Source: Aestuariibaculum marinum (lineage in GTDB: Bacteria > Bacteroidota > Bacteroidia > Flavobacteriales > Flavobacteriaceae). From it: a stretch of 64,000 bases of DNA. Made by a program: the position numbers and the translations under genes. The stretch's first letter is position 1, and each line of letters starts with the position of its first letter. A model generated the notes under the pieces. The model was not told where the DNA came from. It saw only the letters and a program-made list of their open reading frames with translations, and ran no database searches. Positions 54,038-63,275 of the stretch are shown here, piece by piece. The DNA lies in contig NZ_JACVXD010000002.1 of NCBI RefSeq assembly GCF_014596975.1, positions 646,653 to 710,652 on the forward strand, given 5' to 3'.

Positions 54038-54679
54038 ATGAAAAAAATTGTTTTGAGATTTTTAATATTTCTAATGTTTAACTTTTGTTATTGTCAAGTA
54101 ACTACGAATTGGGAGTTATCATCTTTATTGAAAGAAGATTTTAATGGTATAATTGACGGGCATCCCATAGTTGTAAGTTCTTCTATAGGAGAAGTTTTAA
54201 GTTTTAACGGTATTAACGATGCATTGTTTTTAAATCAAATGCCATTAAAAGATTTAGAAACTTTTACTGTTGAGATGATTTTCAAACCCGCTACTGATGG
54301 TAGTTTTGAACAGCGTGTGTTACATATAGGAGAGGTCTCAAGAGATAGAATGTTGTTAGAAATAAGAGTTTTGAATGGCTATTGGTATTTTGATGGATTT
54401 GTGAAGTCAGGTGAGCATAAAAAAGCTTTAATTGATGAATCGCTAATGCATAAATCAGGAGTATGGCATCACGTTGCTCTTGTAGTAGAAAAACATAAAT
54501 TAACCACTTATGTCAATGGTGTTAGAGAGTTGCAAGAGCCTTTTGAGTTCCGTCCAATCCAGACTGGCAAAACCTCGATAGGGGTTCGACTAAATAAAAG
54601 ATCATGGTTTAAAGGAGATATTTATAAAATCAGGATAACGCCGAATGCAATTACCCCTATAGATTTTATGTCTTTATAA
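54038..54679 (+). CDS. LamG (concanavalin-like) domain secreted protein
   Basis: Exported protein of 213 residues; signal peptide about 1-20 (ending CYCQ). The rest is one LamG/concanavalin-like jelly roll (about 30-205), with LSFNGINDALFLNQMPL, FTVEMIFKP, WHHVALVVEKHKLTTYVNG and DIYKIRI segments. There is no catalytic domain, so it is probably a carbohydrate-binding protein. I chose ATG at 54038; a GTG at 54026 gives only four extra residues. It is first in the plus-strand operon and directly behind an operator. Confidence 0.82.
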   Translation: MKKIVLRFLIFLMFNFCYCQVTTNWELSSLLKEDFNGIIDGHPIVVSSSIGEVLSFNGINDALFLNQMPLKDLETFTVEMIFKPATDGSFEQRVLHIGEVSRDRMLLEIRVLNGYWYFDGFVKSGEHKKALIDESLMHKSGVWHHVALVVEKHKLTTYVNGVRELQEPFEFRPIQTGKTSIGVRLNKRSWFKGDIYKIRITPNAITPIDFMSL

Positions 54680-54714
54680 TAAGCATCTCAACCAAAAAAC
54701 TAAAACTAAATAAG

Positions 54715-56298
54715 ATGAAGCTTACTCAAAAGCTTATTATTTTCAGCTTTGCTAGTGTGTTAGCTTTAAAGTTGAACTCTCAAAATCGAATTAATCCAAA
54801 CCTTGTCCTCGAGGCTATGTTAGAGGCTACCAAGTATATGGTAGAAGAAGTTAGTTATAATGGTGGCTACGTCTGGTATTATCTGCCCGATTTTTCAAGG
54901 CAATGGGGTGAAATGGAAGCTTATAAAACCATGGTATGGCTTCAACATCCAGGTACAATAAGTATGGGGCATCTCTTTTTGGATGCTTATAGGGTGACAA
55001 AAGATGAATATTATTATTCTGCTGCAGAAAAAGCTGCTTCGGCACTAATTTGGGGACAAAGTCATGAAGGAGGTTGGAATTATATGATTGATTTTGCTGG
55101 AGACCGTTCGTTAAAGCAATGGTATAATACGATTGGGAAGAATGGCTGGCGGTTGGAGGAATTTCAGCATTATTACGGTAATTCTACATTTGATGACGAT
55201 GTAACATCAGATGCTGCTAGGTTTCTTATGCGTATGTATTTAGAAAAAATGGATCCAAAATATAAACCAGCAATAGATAAAGCTATTGGTTTTGTTTTAA
55301 AAAGTCAATATCCTAATGGAGGTTGGCCACAACGCTATCCTTATGTTAAAGGATTTGAAACTGATAAGTTTCCTGATTACACACCCTTTTACACGTTTAA
55401 TGATGATGTGATTTGGGAGAATATTCATTTTCTCATGCAATGCTATTTGGTTTTAGGAGAAGAACGTTTTTTAGAACCTATTTATAGAGGGATGAATTTT
55501 TATAAAATTTCCCAAGATGAAATAGGGGCATGGGGACAGCAACTAGACATGAATATGAAAACCGCTAGTGCAAGAACTTATGAGCCAGCTGCCTTTTTAC
55601 CGAGGACAACTTGCGAAAATGCCTTGCTACTTATTAAATTTTATAAGCTAACCGGTGATAAAATGTTTTTAGGAGGTGTTCCTAAAGCTATTTCCTGGTT
55701 AGAGCAAATAAAGTTGTCTGAAAATAAAGTTGAAGGGCATCGAACGCATCCTACTTTTTTAGATGCTAAAACTAATAAGCCTATTTATGTTCATAGACGT
55801 GGTTCTAATGTGGTTAACGGCGAGTATTATATGGATGAAAATGATTCAAACCTATTATCTCATTATTATGGAAAAGCATTTGTTCAACTAGATTATTTGA
55901 AGGATGAATATCAGAAAGTCTTAAAATTATCAGAGGCAGAGATCGCTCAGAACTCACCTTTAAAACCAAAACAGTTTCAGGATTCTCAAACACCACAACG
56001 GTATTATGATTTAAATAGGTATGTGTATGGTTTTGAGGTTGACGAGAAACAGGTTTCTGAGGTTTTAAGTGAATTAGATGATGCTAATCGTTGGTTAACC
56101 ACTCGAGCATACATTAGTAATCCATATATTGGTGATCCGGAATATACAATTCCAACAGACGAATTCGCAACAACTCGAGTAGGTGACGAATATGATACCT
56201 CTCCATATCCAAATAAAACCAATCAGTTATTCATATCAACAGGAACTTACATAAGGAATATGAAAATATTAATTGGATACCTAAAGAATGTAAAATGA
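54715..56298 (+). CDS. PL10-like pectate lyase, divergent
   Basis: Exported protein of 527 residues; signal peptide about 1-22 (ending LNSQ). The helical body shows the PL10-type layout NGGWPQRYPY, TFNDDVIWENI, GAWGQQLD and ARTYEPAAF, which align with TYNDNAM, TAWCAQHD and ARSYELAS of the other PL10 domains, but with changed residues. There is also an N-terminal duplicate-like block, EGGWNYMIDFAG. It may be a lyase with altered specificity or an (alpha/alpha) relative without lyase activity. The C-terminal part (about 400-527) has no obvious match. Confidence 0.75.
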   Translation: MKLTQKLIIFSFASVLALKLNSQNRINPNLVLEAMLEATKYMVEEVSYNGGYVWYYLPDFSRQWGEMEAYKTMVWLQHPGTISMGHLFLDAYRVTKDEYYYSAAEKAASALIWGQSHEGGWNYMIDFAGDRSLKQWYNTIGKNGWRLEEFQHYYGNSTFDDDVTSDAARFLMRMYLEKMDPKYKPAIDKAIGFVLKSQYPNGGWPQRYPYVKGFETDKFPDYTPFYTFNDDVIWENIHFLMQCYLVLGEERFLEPIYRGMNFYKISQDEIGAWGQQLDMNMKTASARTYEPAAFLPRTTCENALLLIKFYKLTGDKMFLGGVPKAISWLEQIKLSENKVEGHRTHPTFLDAKTNKPIYVHRRGSNVVNGEYYMDENDSNLLSHYYGKAFVQLDYLKDEYQKVLKLSEAEIAQNSPLKPKQFQDSQTPQRYYDLNRYVYGFEVDEKQVSEVLSELDDANRWLTTRAYISNPYIGDPEYTIPTDEFATTRVGDEYDTSPYPNKTNQLFISTGTYIRNMKILIGYLKNVK

Positions 56299-56321
56299 AA
56301 AGTATTTTAGAAATACACCAC

Positions 56322-56334
56322 CAACTAAACTAAA
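56322..56334 (+). promoter_or_regulatory. Recurrent leader motif before beta-helix protein
   Basis: CAACTAAACTAAA lies 4 bases before the ATG at 56339, within the operon. Confidence 0.4.
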
Positions 56335-56338
56335 CCAT

Positions 56339-58876
56339 ATGTACCGTTACTTAATACTATTCCTGACGTTTTTAGGACTCTCATTTTCTTCTAGCGCACA
56401 ATCTTATAAGGGTGATTTATATCAGGACCTTGAGTTTTATGGAGATTACATTCTTTATAAGGGGAAAGAAATAAAATTAGGGTCTAATGCCTTTTTTATT
56501 GACGGACAAATGTCGGATGCTGAGGTCGCAAAATACCCTTTTGTATTTAATTCTATTGTAGAAGCATCAAAACATTTAAACGATGGAACAGAGTCCAGTC
56601 CCATGGTTTTGTATATTGCACCTTGGGTATATTGGGTAGATGATCCCGATGACCCGGAAATCCGAATTCCAAAACCAGGAAACCCTGTGCCATTTGGTTT
56701 GGAGATTTCATGCGAATGGTTACGGTTTCAGGGGTTGTCTGAAAACCCAGAACATATTATAATAGCCAGTAATCGCGGACAAACAATGGGAGCCAAAGGT
56801 AATTTCACCATGCTGAATATTAAAGGTGATGGAACTTCTGCCGAGAATATAACATTTGGAAATTACTGTAATTTAGATTTAGTTTACCCGTTAAACCCCA
56901 AGCTAAATAGGAAAAAGAGAGGGTCTGCTATTGTTCAGGCGCAGCTAATTTTTTCAAATGGCGATAAGGTGGTTGCTAGAAATACCAGATTTATTAGTCG
57001 TTTAAATTTAGGACCGTTTTGGGGGAGTAAACGTACTTTGTTTGATGGTTGTCATTTTGAAATGACAGACGATGCCCTAAATGGTAGTGCGGTATATTTA
57101 AATTGTAGCTTCGATTTTTACTCATCAAAACCGTTTTATAGAACAGATGGTACGGGATCTGTTTTTCTAAATTGTGATATTAATACATTCACTCAAAACA
57201 CACAATATTTTTGTAAAAGCCGTGGGCCTATTGCTTTGGTAGACACACGTTTTTCAGCGAAGGAACTTAATTACATAGGCTGGCGAGATATTCCGGATAA
57301 AGAAGCTCGGTATTATCAATATAATGTGAGTTTAAATGACAAGCCGTTATTTGTTGGGGAAAAAGATGCCTACGCTACGGTGGAGATGACTGATAAACCT
57401 ATTTTAAATGCATACAGATTTCAATATAACAGTCACATTGTTTATAATACTTACAATTTACTTCGGGGAAATGACGATTGGGATCCGATGAAAGTTAAAT
57501 ATATGGTGAATAAAGAGGAAGAAAAGTCCGGTAAAGATTATTCTAATATACCAACTTTATTGGAAGTGAAGCCTACTCAAAAAACTTTGGAAACAGGAAA
57601 AGATAGTTTGGTGCTCACACCAAAACTTTTTCGATTTGGAAACTTCGAAGTAGATTCAAAAGATATTCAGTGGACAGTTTCATCAGAATATAAATCCTAT
57701 GTACAATTGATTGTAAAAGAAGACCAAACCTGTTTGGTTGTTCCAACTAATCAAGAAGACGAAACAAAGGAGGTTATTGTTAAGGCATCCACATCTTCGG
57801 GTTTAGAAGCGGCAGCAGTGTTGTATATAAAACCTTCGTTTATTAATCCTCCTGATTTTATTGTTGCTCCAAAAATACAAAATATAAAGCCTGGAAAATT
57901 ATCATTACATTATAAATTAGATATGAATTTTGAAGATGAATCTCTAATTTCATGGTATCGCTGTGTTGATGAAAAAGGAAACCAACCAATAGAGATATCT
58001 GTTTCTAGATTAAATAACCCTTTAAGAACATACGATCTAAGTGTTGGAGATATTGGTTACTATATTATGGCTAGTATTCAACCTAAACATTTAAGGTGCT
58101 ATCCAGGAAAAGCTAGAACAGTCATTTTTAAAAATAAGATTAAACCTAGTGATGTAAAAAATAATCAACAGGTATTAATACCCAATTTTGAAACGATGTC
58201 AGCTAAGTATCAACCCCAGGTTATACCCGGATTTTGGAGTTTAGATAGTTATGCGCCAGCCGATACGAATGAGTATAACTGGCAAGCCGATAACAGTAAA
58301 GATCCGTGGTATTATGGTGAAGGAATAAATGGCGCGGCAGGTACAAAAGGGTTTGTTCAGAATACAAAAGGGGCGCGTATGCGTTATCAACCGGTGGGTG
58401 AATCTTTTGGTGATATGAAAATAAGTTTTACCGCTGTTCCTTCAAAAACAGCAGGTCAAGGATTTAGCAGTGCGCGCGCTCAATATATGGATATTGGAAT
58501 TAAAATGGATGTGAAGAATATGAATGGCTATGCATTACGATTAATTAGAACAACGAAGTATAGTGATGCAACAGATTTTATTTTAATGAAATACGAAAGT
58601 GGTGTTGCACAGGCTATTAGTCAACCGATTTCTGCCTCTTGCTACAGGCCGAATTGTAAAATCACTATCGAAATTAAAGGTAATAAGTTAACCGCTCATG
58701 CAGAAAATACGAAAGATTATTTCGCGAGTCATAAGGATAATACCGTTGTTAATGAGGTGAATTTACAAGCAGAAATTAAGCCGAATACGTATGGTGGTTT
58801 AAGTTTTCAGCATACCGGAAGCGTAGGTAGTGGTGCCACATTGATTAAAAACTTAAAAATAGAATGGTACGACTAA
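56339..58876 (+). CDS. Large modular beta-helix protein, pectinesterase-like
   Basis: Exported protein of 845 residues; signal peptide about 1-20 (ending SSAQ). Residues about 40-390 form a right-handed beta-helix with GDGTSAENITFGNYCNL, KVVARNTRF, GSKRTLFDGCHFEMTDDALNG and KSRGPIALVDTRF, similar to pectin methylesterase repeats, but without the VGQAVA, GNQDT and DFIFG set. Residues about 410-610 look like two Ig-type beta-sandwiches. About 625-845 resemble a laminin-G-like or jelly-roll binding module (YALRLIRTTKY, TIEIKGNKLTAHAENT). I do not recognise a characterised family. The enclosing operon suggests pectin binding or an unusual esterase or lyase. Confidence 0.7.
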   Translation: MYRYLILFLTFLGLSFSSSAQSYKGDLYQDLEFYGDYILYKGKEIKLGSNAFFIDGQMSDAEVAKYPFVFNSIVEASKHLNDGTESSPMVLYIAPWVYWVDDPDDPEIRIPKPGNPVPFGLEISCEWLRFQGLSENPEHIIIASNRGQTMGAKGNFTMLNIKGDGTSAENITFGNYCNLDLVYPLNPKLNRKKRGSAIVQAQLIFSNGDKVVARNTRFISRLNLGPFWGSKRTLFDGCHFEMTDDALNGSAVYLNCSFDFYSSKPFYRTDGTGSVFLNCDINTFTQNTQYFCKSRGPIALVDTRFSAKELNYIGWRDIPDKEARYYQYNVSLNDKPLFVGEKDAYATVEMTDKPILNAYRFQYNSHIVYNTYNLLRGNDDWDPMKVKYMVNKEEEKSGKDYSNIPTLLEVKPTQKTLETGKDSLVLTPKLFRFGNFEVDSKDIQWTVSSEYKSYVQLIVKEDQTCLVVPTNQEDETKEVIVKASTSSGLEAAAVLYIKPSFINPPDFIVAPKIQNIKPGKLSLHYKLDMNFEDESLISWYRCVDEKGNQPIEISVSRLNNPLRTYDLSVGDIGYYIMASIQPKHLRCYPGKARTVIFKNKIKPSDVKNNQQVLIPNFETMSAKYQPQVIPGFWSLDSYAPADTNEYNWQADNSKDPWYYGEGINGAAGTKGFVQNTKGARMRYQPVGESFGDMKISFTAVPSKTAGQGFSSARAQYMDIGIKMDVKNMNGYALRLIRTTKYSDATDFILMKYESGVAQAISQPISASCYRPNCKITIEIKGNKLTAHAENTKDYFASHKDNTVVNEVNLQAEIKPNTYGGLSFQHTGSVGSGATLIKNLKIEWYD

Positions 58877-58889
58877 AAAAGTTAATAAG

Positions 58890-60434
58890 ATGAATAAAAC
58901 TAAGCAACACTCAAAATTAATATATGTCGTTCTGCTATTGTTTATCACTTTTATGAATTGTAAGCAAGAGTCAAAAAGCATTGTGACGACATCTCAATCA
59001 GAGGAGGGACCAAAATACACGAACCCTATTTTAGGGGGTGATTACCCCGATCCTTCAATTGTTCGGGTTGGTAGTGATTACTACATGACGCATTCGTCAT
59101 TTAACTACTATCCGGGATTAGTTGTTTGGCATTCTACCGATTTAATTCATTGGGAACGCATATCCCATGCTTTAACTAAAAATGTGGGATCGGTTTGGGC
59201 GCCGGATTTGGTGTTTGTAAACGGAAAATATTATATCTATTTCCCGGCAGGTGGCACAAACTGGGTAGTGTATTCAGATAGCCCTAAAGGGCCATGGAGT
59301 GAGCCTGTTGATTTAAAATTGAATGGATTTATAGATCCAGGTCATGTGGCGGACGAGCAAGGTAATCGTTATCTATATCTTTCAAAAGGATATGTTGTAA
59401 AATTAACCAATGATGGCTTAGCAATTGCAGAAGAGCCTGTATTTAATTATGAAGGTTGGCAGTTTCCGAAGAGTTGGAGTACGGAGTGCTTTTGTTTAGA
59501 ATCTCCTAAATCTACAATTAAAGATGGGTATTATTATTTAACTACAGCCGAAGGAGGAACAGCCGGGCCGGCAACGGCGCATATGGTAGTTTCAGCACGA
59601 GCTAAATCACCTTACGGACCATTTGAAAATTCACCATATAACCCAATAGTACATACCGAAAGCAGAGCAGAGCGTTGGTGGAATCAAGGTCATGGTACAC
59701 TGGTTGACGATGTAAATGGAGACTGGTGGATTATGTATCATGGTTATGAAAAGCATTTTCAAACTTTAGGCCGGCAAACCTTGATGCTACCGATTGAGTG
59801 GACGGAAGATGGTTGGTTTAAAGTGCCCGATGGTATTAAACCTTCTGATGAAATTTCGGTCCCAAACCTAAGAAGCTCAAAAGCAAAGCATGGCTTAAGT
59901 GATGATTTTGATAATGAAACCTTAAATCTGCAATGGCAGTTCTATAAAGATAACGATATGAGTCGTGTACGATTTAAAGATGGCGCTTTGGTTTTTAAAG
60001 GTAAAGGAACATCTTTTGCAGATAGTTCACCGCTTTTAGTAAACAGTGGCGATAGAAAATATGAAGTTGAGGTCGAATATACGTTAGAAGGAGAGGCTGA
60101 AATCGGGTTGTGCTTGTATTATAATGAAGTCGCTAATATGCATATTTCGGTTAACAAGGATCGTTTTGCGGTTTTCAATCGTCAAAAACGAAAAATCAGT
60201 GAACCTAATACTTTAGGAAACCATGGATTTCTCCGTATTTTAAATGAAGAAAACGAGGTGAGTTTTTATTTTAGTCAAGATGGAAAACAATGGAGTCGCG
60301 TAGAGCGAAGTATTGAGTCTAGTGGATTTAATCATAATGTATTCGGAGAGTTTTTAAGTCTACGTGCCGGATTGTTTGCCTTTGGTGAGGGCGATGTTAT
60401 CTTTGATAACTTTATTTATAAACCATTACATTAA
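58890..60434 (+). CDS. GH43 family hydrolase, lipoprotein
   Basis: Lipoprotein of 514 residues (Cys24 in FMNCKQE). The propeller (about 40-320) has Asp54 in YPDPSI as the base, WAPDLVF, FIDPGHV and CLESPK with the probable acid Glu. A C-terminal beta-sandwich (about 330-510) with a FSQDGKQW motif follows. It starts 13 bp after the beta-helix gene. It probably removes arabinose or xylose branches from pectin. The 37273 protein is the other GH43 with a C-terminal sandwich in this locus, but is not lipid-anchored. Confidence 0.92.
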   Translation: MNKTKQHSKLIYVVLLLFITFMNCKQESKSIVTTSQSEEGPKYTNPILGGDYPDPSIVRVGSDYYMTHSSFNYYPGLVVWHSTDLIHWERISHALTKNVGSVWAPDLVFVNGKYYIYFPAGGTNWVVYSDSPKGPWSEPVDLKLNGFIDPGHVADEQGNRYLYLSKGYVVKLTNDGLAIAEEPVFNYEGWQFPKSWSTECFCLESPKSTIKDGYYYLTTAEGGTAGPATAHMVVSARAKSPYGPFENSPYNPIVHTESRAERWWNQGHGTLVDDVNGDWWIMYHGYEKHFQTLGRQTLMLPIEWTEDGWFKVPDGIKPSDEISVPNLRSSKAKHGLSDDFDNETLNLQWQFYKDNDMSRVRFKDGALVFKGKGTSFADSSPLLVNSGDRKYEVEVEYTLEGEAEIGLCLYYNEVANMHISVNKDRFAVFNRQKRKISEPNTLGNHGFLRILNEENEVSFYFSQDGKQWSRVERSIESSGFNHNVFGEFLSLRAGLFAFGEGDVIFDNFIYKPLH

Positions 60435-60456
60435 TTCAACTAAATAATAAAAGTAA

Positions 60457-62463
60457 ATGAAAATTTTAAAGCATATCGCGCTTGCATTAATCTTTATAAT
60501 AACCTTTGAAACATTGGCGTTTAGTCAAGTTCATGATCGGTCGTGGAGACGCATCATTTATCAAAGTGAAGATAATTGGTTTGCAACAGAAGAGGCAAAA
60601 AGCATAGCAGAAAATGTTTTGCTGTATCAAAGAGCAATTGGCGGGTGGCCTAAGAATACGCAAATGCAAAAGCCTTTAAGCTTAAGCGAGAAGGAGCATC
60701 TTAAAAAGCTTAAAAAGACAAATGAAGAAGCAACTACCGATAATGGTGCTACCACTCAAGAATTGTATTTTTTGTCTAAAATGTATAAGGCAACTGCAGA
60801 AGATGTGTACAAACAGGCTTTTTTAAGAGGTGTAGATTATCTTTTGGAAGCGCAATATGAAAATGGAGGCTGGCCGCAGTTTTATCCGTTGAAGGAGGGG
60901 TATTATACGCACATCACTTATAATGATAATTCTATGGTGAATATCTTAAAAGTGTTGCAAGACTTAAAAGATGATACTGGGAAATACGCTGTAAAACTTT
61001 CAGATGAAAAAAAGGCAGAGGTTGAAAAAGCATTTAAGAAAGGTATAGCGTGTATTGTAAAAACACAGTATAAACAAAATGGTGTTTTAACGGCTTGGTG
61101 TGCACAGCATGATGAAAAAACTTTGAAGCCAGCTAAAGCAAGAAGTTATGAGTTGCCTTCTTTAAGTGGAGCCGAATCGGCTAATATTGTTTTGTTATTA
61201 ATGTCATTAGAAAATCCTTCCCCTGAAGTTATTAATTCGATTAATAGTGCCGTAAAATGGTTTGAAAAAACCAAGTTAACCGGTATTCGTGTTAAACGTG
61301 AGTTTGACAAAGAAACCGGTAAACGTAATACCATTGTAGTTAAAGAGGATGGTAGTTATCCGTTATGGGCGCGTTTCATGGAGCTGGATGATAATTCACC
61401 ATTTTTTTGTGATCGCGATGGAATTAAAAAAGCCACTTTGGCTGAAATTGGTGAGGAACGAAGAAACGGATATGCCTGGTATAGTGGCGCTCCAAATGAG
61501 GTTTTAAAACGATATCCAGAATGGAAAGTAAAATATGGAACACCTATAAAGAAAAAGGCACCGAAAGATCCTTATAATATGGTTGTAGCTAAAGACGGTA
61601 CGGGTGATTTTACGACCATTCAGGAGGCTATGTATGCTGCAAAATCTTTTCCGTATCAACGTGTTATTATTAATGTTAAAAACGGTGTGTATAATGAAAA
61701 AGTACACATTTATTCATGGAACACGCATGTATCTTTAATTGGGGAAAGTAAAGAGGGGACTATCATCACATTCGATGATTATTTTAAGAAAATTGACCTA
61801 GGGCGAAATAGCACGTTTCATACATCAACTTTGTTAGTAGAAGGCGATGATTTTATTGCGAAAAACCTAACTGTTAAAAATACAGCAGGCGCAGTTGGGC
61901 AGGCCATTGCACTTTCGGTAAATGCTAATCGATGTTATTTTGAAAATTGTGCTTTTATCGGCAATCAAGATACCGTTTACACAGCTGGTGAAGGTTTTAA
62001 ACAATATTTTAAAAACTGTTACATTGAAGGGACTACCGATTTTATTTTTGGTGAAGCTACGGTGCTTTTTGAAGATTGTGAAATCCACAACAAATCGAAT
62101 TCCTATATTACAGCAGCATCCACACCGCAAGGGCAGGAGTATGGATATGTGTTTAAAAATTGTAATCTCACAGCCGGTAAAGATGTGACCGAGGTGTATT
62201 TGGGTAGACCTTGGCGTTTTTATGCTAAAACCGTATTTTTAGAATGTGATATGGGAGCACATATTAGACCTGAAGGTTGGCATAATTGGAAAAAGCCTGA
62301 AGCTGAAAAATTTTCATTTTACGCAGAATATAATTGTTCAGGAGAAGGCTTTCAACCGGAAAGTAGGGTGGAATGGTCTCATCAATTAAAAAAGTCACAA
62401 GCGAAAAAATATACTAAAGAAAACATATTAAAATCAACAACTAAATGGTATCAAAACTTATAA
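60457..62463 (+). CDS. PL10 pectate lyase - CE8 methylesterase fusion
   Basis: Bifunctional exported enzyme of 668 residues; signal peptide about 1-23 (ending AFSQ). The PL10 domain (about 30-365) has NGGWPQFYP, HITYNDNSM, TAWCAQHD and ARSYELPS. A short linker (KKKAPKDPY) follows, then the CE8 domain (about 375-665) with VGQAIAL, GNQDTVY, TDFIFGE and LGRPWRFY. Both active sites look complete. It repeats, with another lyase fold, the pairing of the PL1-CE8 fusion. It lies 22 bp after the GH43 gene. Confidence 0.95.
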   Translation: MKILKHIALALIFIITFETLAFSQVHDRSWRRIIYQSEDNWFATEEAKSIAENVLLYQRAIGGWPKNTQMQKPLSLSEKEHLKKLKKTNEEATTDNGATTQELYFLSKMYKATAEDVYKQAFLRGVDYLLEAQYENGGWPQFYPLKEGYYTHITYNDNSMVNILKVLQDLKDDTGKYAVKLSDEKKAEVEKAFKKGIACIVKTQYKQNGVLTAWCAQHDEKTLKPAKARSYELPSLSGAESANIVLLLMSLENPSPEVINSINSAVKWFEKTKLTGIRVKREFDKETGKRNTIVVKEDGSYPLWARFMELDDNSPFFCDRDGIKKATLAEIGEERRNGYAWYSGAPNEVLKRYPEWKVKYGTPIKKKAPKDPYNMVVAKDGTGDFTTIQEAMYAAKSFPYQRVIINVKNGVYNEKVHIYSWNTHVSLIGESKEGTIITFDDYFKKIDLGRNSTFHTSTLLVEGDDFIAKNLTVKNTAGAVGQAIALSVNANRCYFENCAFIGNQDTVYTAGEGFKQYFKNCYIEGTTDFIFGEATVLFEDCEIHNKSNSYITAASTPQGQEYGYVFKNCNLTAGKDVTEVYLGRPWRFYAKTVFLECDMGAHIRPEGWHNWKKPEAEKFSFYAEYNCSGEGFQPESRVEWSHQLKKSQAKKYTKENILKSTTKWYQNL

Positions 62464-62474
62464 AGACGTTAAAA

Positions 62475-63221
62475 ATGAATATGAAACAGCTTTTAAAATT
62501 ACATCTCATCATGCTATTGTTAATCACGTCGAGTTGTATGGCGCAGACCACAATTTACATGATTGGAGATTCTACAATGGCAAATAAAAAGAACCCTGAA
62601 ACAAACCCAGAACATGGATGGGGGCAGGTGTTACCAAATTATGTAGCAGATGGTGTTACAGTCGATAATCGAGCCGTAAACGGGAGAAGTAGTCGTAGTT
62701 TTATTGGAGAGGGACGATGGGATTCGGTGTTGGAAACTTTAAAAGCCGGCGATTTTGTATTTATTCAGTTTGGGCATAATGATCAAAAGTTTAAATCGCC
62801 AGACCGATATACAAATCCGCATGTAACGTATCGTCATAACTTAATCAAGTTTGTTGAAGAAACAAGAGCAAAAGGTGCAACGCCAATCTTGTTTTCTTCT
62901 ATTGTGAGGCGAAATTTTAATGAGTATGGGACGTTAGTCGATACGCATGGCGAGTATCCTTTAGAAGTGCGTTTGGTGGCTATGGAGTACGATGTTCCGT
63001 TTATAGACTTACAATATTTTACGGAACATTTGGAAGAGTCTTACGGTGTTGAAAACTCTAAAAAATTACATCTTCATTTTGAGCCGGGAGAACATCCGTA
63101 TTACAAAGAAGGTAAACATGACGATACGCATTTGTCTAAATTAGGAGCTAATGAAGTTGCTAAACTAGCTGTTTCAGAATTAAAAAGGAATGTGTCGAGT
63201 GTAGAAAAATATTTAAAATAG
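62475..63221 (+). CDS. SGNH rhamnogalacturonan acetylesterase
   Basis: CE12-like deacetylase of 248 residues. The N terminus reads as a signal peptide ending SSCMAQ, possibly a lipobox at Cys21. The nucleophile is Ser33 in IGDSTM, with NGRSSRSF, GHNDQKF and DDTHLSKLGA. I chose ATG at 62475, 11 bp after the preceding stop; an earlier start at 62445 would overlap the PL10-CE8 gene, and MNMK leaves an ATG at 62481 as an alternative. It is last in the plus-strand operon. Confidence 0.92.
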   Translation: MNMKQLLKLHLIMLLLITSSCMAQTTIYMIGDSTMANKKNPETNPEHGWGQVLPNYVADGVTVDNRAVNGRSSRSFIGEGRWDSVLETLKAGDFVFIQFGHNDQKFKSPDRYTNPHVTYRHNLIKFVEETRAKGATPILFSSIVRRNFNEYGTLVDTHGEYPLEVRLVAMEYDVPFIDLQYFTEHLEESYGVENSKKLHLHFEPGEHPYYKEGKHDDTHLSKLGANEVAKLAVSELKRNVSSVEKYLK

Positions 63222-63242
63222 TTTCAGTAGAAATGTGAATAG

Positions 63243-63275
63243 AAAAGTGGTTAATTTTATAGGTTAACCACTTTT
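63243..63275. terminator. Bidirectional terminator at the right end of locus B
   Basis: AAAAGTGGTTAA (63243-63254) pairs perfectly with TTAACCACTTTT (63264-63275) around a 9-base loop, with a T tract after it. It separates the SGNH gene from the convergent oxidoreductase gene. Confidence 0.88.
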
